A stretch of 7,922 bases of DNA from Alphaproteobacteria bacterium (GTDB lineage: Bacteria; Pseudomonadota; Alphaproteobacteria; Geminicoccales; Geminicoccaceae), in the NCBI GenBank assembly GCA_026984595.1, contig JALSRW010000547.1:1-7922 (forward strand), given 5' to 3'. A program made the translations under genes and the position numbers. The notes beneath the pieces are model-generated. The model ran no database searches. It was not told the origin of the DNA and worked only from the letters and a program-made list of their open reading frames with translations. Shown here piece by piece: positions 5,813-7,922 of the stretch. Each line of letters opens with the position of its first letter. Positions within the stretch are counted from its first letter, which is position 1.

Positions 5813-6106
5813 TTGGGGTTCGGTGACTTGTTCAGGCGCCTGCTGGGCGGCGGCGAAGCGGCAGCGCCCCGGGCGGAAAGCGTCGAGTATCAGGGCTACA
5901 GCATCACGCCCACGCCGATGGCGCAGGGCGGCCAGTATCTGACTGCGGGCGTCATCACCAAGGACACGCCGGAAGGGCGCAAGGAGCATCGTTTCATTCG
6001 CGCCGACACCCATGGCAGCGCCGAGGCCGCGGCGAGCTTCGCGGTGCGCAAGGGCCGGCAGATCATCGACGAGCTCGGCGATCGCATCTTCGAGAAGGGG
6101 AGCTGA
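5813..6106 (+). CDS. HlyU-family small protein (TTG start)
   Basis: A 97-residue protein resembling the Pfam 'HlyU' family of about 95 residues. It has the short amphipathic start GFGDLFRRLLGGG (2-14), then VEYQGYSITPTPM (24-36), a GGQY turn (39-42), HRFIRADTHGS (59-69) and the closing RKGRQIIDELGDRIF (79-93). The family carries a transcriptional-activator label, but I see no helix-turn-helix here, so a regulatory function is unproven. The start is TTG at 5813, chosen because the family N-terminus begins there and AGGAGAG lies 5 bases upstream. The frame also runs upstream inside the DUF4332 gene, but that part looks like out-of-frame shadow. It follows the DUF4332 stop by 20 bases, so the pair is probably one transcript, and it converges on dppF 24 bases away. 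Confidence 0.82.
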   Translation: MGFGDLFRRLLGGGEAAAPRAESVEYQGYSITPTPMAQGGQYLTAGVITKDTPEGRKEHRFIRADTHGSAEAAASFAVRKGRQIIDELGDRIFEKGS

Positions 6107-6126
6107 GCGCAGCCGCGATCCCGCCG
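6076..6126. terminator. Inverted repeat in the convergent junction, possible weak terminator
   Basis: CGGCGATCGC (6076-6085) can pair with GCGATC-CC-GCCG (6115-6126) over 10 base pairs with a 2-base bulge. The loop holds a second small hairpin, GCTG-AGCG-CAGC (6102-6113). The structure spans the HlyU-like stop and most of the 24-base gap to the dppF stop. Only three T residues follow on the plus strand, so it is a poor intrinsic terminator, but it could serve both convergent genes. Confidence 0.2.
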
Positions 6127-6130
6127 GGTT

Positions 6131-7117
6131 TCATCCGCTGCGACCTTCCTCCACGGCATGGCAGGCGACGAGCCGTTGCTCGTGGCGACGCGGCTCCGGG
6201 CGTTCCCGTCGGCAACGCTCGTCGGCGAGCGGACAGCGGGGATGGAAGGCGCAGCCCGAAGGCGGATCGATCGGTGAAGGCGTTTCGCCCTTGAGGCTTC
6301 TGCGGTCGCGCTGCGGCCGATGTCGGGGATCGGCCACCGGCGTGGCTGCCAGCAGGGCCCGCGTATAGGGATGGAGCGGAGCCGTGAACAGCGCTTCGCG
6401 CGGTCCCTGCTCGACCGGCCGGCCCAGATACATGACCATGATCTCGTCGGCGATGTGGCGGACCACCGACAGATCGTGGCTGATGAAGAGATAGGCCAGC
6501 CTGAGTTCCGCCTGCAGATCCTGGAGCAGATTCAGTACCTGGGCCTGGATCGACAGATCGAGGGCGGAGACCGGCTCGTCGAGGACCACCACCTTGGGTC
6601 CCGGCATCAGCGCCCGGGCCACGGCGATGCGCTGGCGCTGGCCACCGGAGAACATGTGCGGATAGCGCCGCGCCAGCTCCGGCCGCAATCCCACCTTGCG
6701 CATCATCACCGCCACCGCCTCGCGGCGCTGACGGGCGGTCATGGAGGTGTTGATCACCAGCGGTTCGGCGAGAATGGTTTCGATCTTCTGGCGCGGATTG
6801 AGCGAGCCGTAGGGATCCTGGAAGACGATCTGCACGCTGCGCCGCAGGCGCCGTCGCGCCTCCCGTCCGGCCGCGGCCACGGGCGTGCCGTCGATCACCA
6901 GTTCGCCCGACGTCGGGGTCTCGATCATGGTGACCATGCGAGCGAGCGTGGACTTGCCGCAACCCGATTCGCCGACCACCGCCAGGGTGTGTCCGGCAGC
7001 CAGGGTGAAGCTCGCCCCGTCCACCGCCTTGAGGGTCCGCTTCTGCCCGAACAGGCCGCCGCCCACCGGATAGTACCGGCACAGGTCGCGGGCCTCGACC
7101 ACCGGCACCCCGGTCAT
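6131..7117 (-). CDS. dppF: Dipeptide/oligopeptide ABC transporter ATPase (DppF/OppF type)
   Basis: One of two ATPases that power a dipeptide/oligopeptide importer; it sits on the cytoplasmic face of the inner membrane. The 328-residue length is usual. Visible: Walker A GESGCGKST (49-57), Q-loop VFQDPYGSLNP (98-108), signature SGGQRQR (157-163), Walker B VVVLDEP (176-182) with D-loop SALD (184-187), and switch His214 in FISHD. The C-terminal oligopeptide-transporter domain has four cysteines (289, 295, 302, 319) in the GCAFHPRC...RC...ACH pattern. This pattern is typical of the family and can hold an iron-sulphur cluster in some members. The frame extends upstream, but MTGVPVVEARDL is the natural start. 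Its ATG overlaps the dppD stop as ATGA, a sign of translational coupling. Opp versus Dpp substrate cannot be settled from the ATPases. Confidence 0.93.
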   Translation of the reverse strand: MTGVPVVEARDLCRYYPVGGGLFGQKRTLKAVDGASFTLAAGHTLAVVGESGCGKSTLARMVTMIETPTSGELVIDGTPVAAAGREARRRLRRSVQIVFQDPYGSLNPRQKIETILAEPLVINTSMTARQRREAVAVMMRKVGLRPELARRYPHMFSGGQRQRIAVARALMPGPKVVVLDEPVSALDLSIQAQVLNLLQDLQAELRLAYLFISHDLSVVRHIADEIMVMYLGRPVEQGPREALFTAPLHPYTRALLAATPVADPRHRPQRDRRSLKGETPSPIDPPSGCAFHPRCPLADERCRRERPEPRRHEQRLVACHAVEEGRSG

Positions 7118-7922
7118 TCCGCCGGCTCCGCCGGATCCGGGTGATTCCGCGGCACACCCCGGACGAGCGGGTAGTGGCAGCGTGCCCGGCCGAGCTCCGG
7201 CGGCGCCGGCCGCGGCGGTTGCCGGCGGCAGAGATCGGTGGCGAAACGGCAGCGCGGATGGAAGAGGCAGCCGCGGGGACGGTCCCACAGCCCGGGGACG
7301 ACCCCGGGGATGGCCGCCAGGCGACGGCCGCGACTGCGTTCCGGCAGCGCGTCGAGGAGGGCGCGGGTGTAGGGATGGTGCGGATCGTCGAACAGGCCGA
7401 ACACCTCCTGCTCCTCGATCTGCTGGCCGGCATACTGCACCACCACCCGCTCGGCGGTTTCCGCCACCACGCCCATGGCATGGGTGATCAGCACCAGCGC
7501 CATGCCCTGCTCCTGCCGCAACTCCCGCAACAGATCCAGGATCTGTGCCTGGATGGTGACATCGAGCGCGGTCGTCGGCTCGTCGGCGATCAGCAGTCGG
7601 GGGCTGCAGGCGATGGCCATGGCGATCATCACCCGCTGGTTCATGCCGCCCGAAAGCTGATGCGGAAAGGCTCGCAGCCGCGTCTCCGGCGAAGGGATGC
7701 CGACCTTGTCGAGCAGGGCGATGGCCCGCCGGCGGCGCTCCTCGCGGGTACCGCCGAGATGGACCTTGATCGCCTCGTCGATCTGGAAGCCGATGGTGAA
7801 GCAGGGATTGAGGGAGCTGGTCGGCTCCTGGAAGATCATCGCCAGGTCCTTGCCGACGATGCGGCGGCGGTCGTTGGCGCGCATCCCGAGCAGGTTGTGA
7901 CCGGCGAAACGCAGACGATCGG
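7114..7922 (-). CDS. dppD: Dipeptide ABC transporter ATPase (DppD type), 5' part outside the window
   Basis: The partner ATPase of the dpp/opp importer. The frame is open to the right edge (readable from DRLRFAGHNLLGMRAND), so about 60 N-terminal residues including Walker A lie outside. An internal ATG at 7884 is not the start. Visible: Q-loop MIFQEPTSSLNP, signature LSGGMNQRVMIAMAIA, Walker B LLIADEPTTALD and the switch histidine in LITHAMGVVAE. The C-terminal cysteine block is GCLFHPRCRFATDLC...ARC. LSGGMNQRVMIAMAIA followed by IADEPTTALDVTIQAQI closely matches E. coli DppD. After the switch His, the usual Asp or Asn is Ala (HAM), a mild departure. The stop overlaps the dppF start by 4 bases. 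The permease genes and the solute-binding protein would be expected upstream, beyond 7922. Confidence 0.93.
   Translation of the reverse strand, partial: DRLRFAGHNLLGMRANDRRRIVGKDLAMIFQEPTSSLNPCFTIGFQIDEAIKVHLGGTREERRRRAIALLDKVGIPSPETRLRAFPHQLSGGMNQRVMIAMAIACSPRLLIADEPTTALDVTIQAQILDLLRELRQEQGMALVLITHAMGVVAETAERVVVQYAGQQIEEQEVFGLFDDPHHPYTRALLDALPERSRGRRLAAIPGVVPGLWDRPRGCLFHPRCRFATDLCRRQPPRPAPPELGRARCHYPLVRGVPRNHPDPAEPAE

Noticed and set aside
4001..6085. Several GCGATCGC octamers (near 4001, 5091, 5343, 6078) as a HIP1-like repeat set
   Set aside because: Three of four lie inside coding sequence at uneven spacing, and GATC/GCG-rich words are frequent in this composition. Too few to call a repeat family.
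7118..7288. Upstream extension of dppF
   Set aside because: It reads the dppD coding region in another frame and is Pro/Ala-rich. The ATGA overlap and family length favour 7117.
1..7922. tRNA, rRNA, CRISPR, insertion-sequence or prophage signatures
   Set aside because: I looked for repeat-spacer patterns, terminal inverted repeats, transposase motifs and cloverleaf-like segments and saw none. Small hairpins found are explained above or are GC-rich chance.

Overview
The window is GC-rich (roughly two thirds G+C by eye) and densely packed with short intergenic gaps. Codons are strongly GC-biased at the third position. The gene complement (DppD/DppF transporter ATPases, a DUF4332 protein, a small HlyU-like protein, uronate dehydrogenase, single-chain iron-sulphur serine dehydratase) suggests an alphaproteobacterium, possibly of the Rhodospirillales/Rhodobacterales type. 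That placement is an inference from gene types, not from a phylogenetic marker.

Layout. (1) Positions 1-79, minus strand: the first 26 codons of a gene whose N-terminus resembles hydantoinase B/oxoprolinase subunits. (2) Positions 153-5189, minus strand: a tight five-gene run in transcription order uronate dehydrogenase-like (udh), DapA-family lyase, Mut7-C/PIN-like RNase-domain protein, L-serine dehydratase (sdaA) and serine hydroxymethyltransferase (glyA). Gaps are 20, -32, 15 and 3 bases, so it looks like one operon that may continue into the hydantoinase-like gene. (3) Positions 5190-5384: a divergent promoter region with a candidate promoter for the minus-strand operon and a perfect 12-bp palindrome. 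(4) Positions 5385-6106, plus strand: a two-gene unit, a DUF4332 helix-hairpin-helix protein and a HlyU-like protein with a TTG start. (5) Positions 6131-7922, minus strand: the two ATPase genes of a dipeptide/oligopeptide ABC importer, dppF complete and dppD running off the right edge, joined by an ATGA overlap. They converge on the HlyU-like gene.

How the genes may work together. GlyA run toward serine, followed by SdaA, converts glycine plus a one-carbon unit to pyruvate and ammonia. A hydantoinase-type gene downstream could feed glycine or sarcosine into that route. The udh-like dehydrogenase and DapA-family lyase add a sugar-acid or imino/keto-acid catabolic step, and the Dpp ATPases suggest peptide uptake next door. 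The operon therefore reads as an amino-acid/organic-acid scavenging locus. The least expected members are the Mut7-C RNase-domain protein inside the metabolic operon and the uncharacterised DUF4332/HlyU-like pair facing it. No RNA genes, CRISPR arrays, insertion sequences or phage genes were seen. No gene-free stretch exceeds 300 bases.
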